From Grimontia celer (lineage in GTDB: Bacteria; Pseudomonadota; Gammaproteobacteria; Enterobacterales; Vibrionaceae): a stretch of DNA of 64,000 bases. The translations under genes and the position numbers were made by a program. The stretch is from NCBI RefSeq assembly GCF_900055185.1, contig NZ_FIZX01000001.1, positions 2,046,001 to 2,110,000 of the forward strand. Reading direction: 5' to 3'. Below are positions 62,703 through 64,000 of this stretch, one piece after another. Positions within the stretch are counted from its first letter, which is position 1, and each line of letters opens with the position of its first letter. The notes beneath the pieces are model-generated. The model was not told the DNA's origin and made no database searches. It saw only the letters and a list, made by a program, of their open reading frames with translations.

Positions 62703-63890
62703 TTGCAACAGAACCCTGTTATGCAGGCTGATCGCAACAGTCCACTTGTACCTGTTCTCAGCCTAAGCCTTTTTGCCGTTGCGTCAGGTTTCCTGATGAG
62801 CCTCATTCCGCTTGCGCTTGACGCACGTGGCATGTCGGTGAATCTTGCCTCCTGGCTCGCGAGCGTGTTTTACGCAGGCCTGCTTGGCGGTGCGTTGATC
62901 AGTGCGCGCATCGTTGGCAAATTTGGCCATCGCAGTGCGTTAGTTGCGTTTTTGCTTATCGTTGTCAGCACTGTGGGTTTGATGGCATTCAGTGCATCAC
63001 CCGCTGCGTGGCTGTGTGCCCGTTTTGTTGCAGGCATCGCAGTTGCCGGTGTGTTCGTCGTGATCGAATCCTGGCTACTGATGGCAGACACTGAAAAAGC
63101 ACGAGCCAAACGCCTTGGTCTTTACATGGCATCACTGTATGGCGGTTCTGCATTGGGTCAGCTTGGTATCGGCATGTTCGGTACTGAAGGCGCGATACCA
63201 CTGATTGTGGTCGCCAGTCTATTCTCAGCAGCTATTTTGCCACCACTGGTATTTAAAAAAGGTCGCCCGAAAGCGGTTGGCCACGCCAGCATCAAAGTCA
63301 GCGAAATGAAAACCTTGCCAGCAGCAGCCTACATTGGTTGCATCGTATCAGGCTTGGTGTTGGGCTCTATTTATGGCCTGCTGCCATTGGAGCTAGAAAG
63401 CAGCTACAGCCACGATCAAGTCGGTGCGTTGATGGCAATCGTGATCCTTGGGGGCATGGTGGTGCAACCGCTGGTGAGCTGGTTGAACTCACGCATGGAA
63501 AAAGCGCTATTGATGGCACTGTTTTGCTTCCTGGGTTTGCTTTCCATTGCCATGATTGAAATCGCGACCGTGTCAGCAGGCGTAATGGCGGGCATGTTCC
63601 TGCTCGGAGCATCTGCGTTTGCACTCTACCCTGTTGCTATCACGCTGGCTTGTCGCAACGTAGACGAGTCGAAAATCGTTGCAGCCGCAGAACTGATGTT
63701 GCTGAGCTACAGCGTGGGATCTGTTATTGGTCCGGTGTTGGCAGGCGAAGCGATGTCGATGAATGGCGGTCTGATGTTGTATTTTGTGGTTTGTTTCGCG
63801 GCAACCCTTCTCTATATGCTGGGTTCAACCAAACGCAACCGCTCTACCGGCACAGACGGCGTAGACGAAGCAATATCTGTTGATATCTGA
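62703..63890 (+). CDS. MFS transporter, YcaD-like
   Basis: 395 residues from TTG 62703, six bases after AAGGA; the internal ATG at 62721 has no good site, so the rare start is preferred. Twelve membrane helices; LVPVLSLSLFAVASGFLMSLIPL opens the protein, and RFVAGIAVAGVFVVIESWLLM in helix five with the E-S-W triad is typical of the YcaD/YfkF-type MFS. The substrate is not known. A short acidic tail ends the protein. A weak hairpin terminator lies about 20 bases after the stop. Confidence 0.82.
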   Translation: MQQNPVMQADRNSPLVPVLSLSLFAVASGFLMSLIPLALDARGMSVNLASWLASVFYAGLLGGALISARIVGKFGHRSALVAFLLIVVSTVGLMAFSASPAAWLCARFVAGIAVAGVFVVIESWLLMADTEKARAKRLGLYMASLYGGSALGQLGIGMFGTEGAIPLIVVASLFSAAILPPLVFKKGRPKAVGHASIKVSEMKTLPAAAYIGCIVSGLVLGSIYGLLPLELESSYSHDQVGALMAIVILGGMVVQPLVSWLNSRMEKALLMALFCFLGLLSIAMIEIATVSAGVMAGMFLLGASAFALYPVAITLACRNVDESKIVAAAELMLLSYSVGSVIGPVLAGEAMSMNGGLMLYFVVCFAATLLYMLGSTKRNRSTGTDGVDEAISVDI

Positions 63891-63910
63891 TTCAAAGAAA
63901 TAATTTGAGC

Positions 63911-63933
63911 AAGGGCGCTTATTGTTAGCGCCT
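63911..63933 (+). terminator. probable terminator after the YcaD-like gene
   Basis: AAGG.CGCT / AGCG.CCTT with one bulged G and a loop of about seven bases; the T run that follows is interrupted. The remaining 67 bases to the window end are T/C-rich with no feature. Confidence 0.5.
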
Positions 63934-64000
63934 TGCCTTCCCCCCTTCTTGCCTTTTTGGTTTCACATCCTTCTCTCTGCAAAATTTTCTATACAAATAG

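Overview
The window is chromosomal DNA of a gammaproteobacterium, most likely a member of the Vibrionaceae. The evidence is the toxR-toxS pair directly beside htpG, an OmpU-like porin, VpsP/VanZ-type genes in an exopolysaccharide locus, and otherwise Escherichia-like order of housekeeping blocks (gsk-hemH-adk-htpG, recR-ybaB-dnaX-apt-ybaN, menFDHBCE, tig-clpP-clpX-lon-hupB-ppiD-ybaV). A lineage close to Grimontia, Enterovibrio or Photobacterium is plausible but is inference. I see no prophage, insertion sequence, integron or CRISPR array.

1-12.7 kb (+ strand): the distal part of a Wzx/Wzy-type capsule or exopolysaccharide locus. It opens with the C-terminal part of a WecC-type dehydrogenase. 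Acetyltransferases, two glycosyltransferases, a flippase, a polymerase, an acyltransferase, a WecG/TagA transferase, Ugd, a VpsP-like and a VanZ-like protein, a second O-antigen-ligase-type protein and a low-molecular-weight tyrosine phosphatase (wzb) follow. The part from about 2 to 8 kb is clearly richer in A+T than the rest, as is usual for variable surface-polysaccharide loci.

12.8-26.7 kb: gsk, hemH, adk and htpG (-), toxRS (+), recR-ybaB-dnaX (-), apt, ybaN and an unlisted 38-residue membrane peptide (-), a DksA/TraR-type zinc-finger gene (+) behind a near-perfect FNR box, a DUF2057 gene and an OmpU-like porin (-). dnaX carries every signal of the Escherichia-type -1 frameshift that makes the gamma subunit, and a long in-frame hexanucleotide repeat.

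27-39.5 kb: dinG, a TSUP permease, priC, a histone-deacetylase-like hydrolase and rsmS in one direction; an alanine/glycine:Na+ symporter behind a long structured leader; a TIGR02647 gene, an MFS permease and a Tim44-domain gene (-); then a TM2 protein, a TetR regulator and an LplT-acyltransferase fusion (+).

39.5-62 kb: the complete menaquinone operon menFDHBCE (-), alaA, rhombosortase and tRNA acp-transferase genes with antiparallel overlapping start codons, dgt-yfbR, then the protein quality-control block ybaV, ppiD, hupB, lon, clpX, clpP, tig (all -) with sigma-32-like promoters, and tRNA-Arg(TCT). 62-64 kb holds an MgtC-type membrane protein and a YcaD-like MFS permease.

The most unusual feature is a dispersed repeat family. 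Two near-identical loci (about 48.1-48.3 and 49.5-49.7 kb) each consist of a tandem GGTCCTAG octamer array, a conserved spacer with a short palindrome, and inverted copies of the octamer. A third degenerate locus lies at 61.27-61.56 kb beside tRNA-Arg. The repeats supply the stop codons of two flanking genes. Four other intergenic palindromic elements of about 100-160 bp (12.8, 16.1, 23.8 and 52.1 kb) look like non-autonomous MITE/REP-type repeats.
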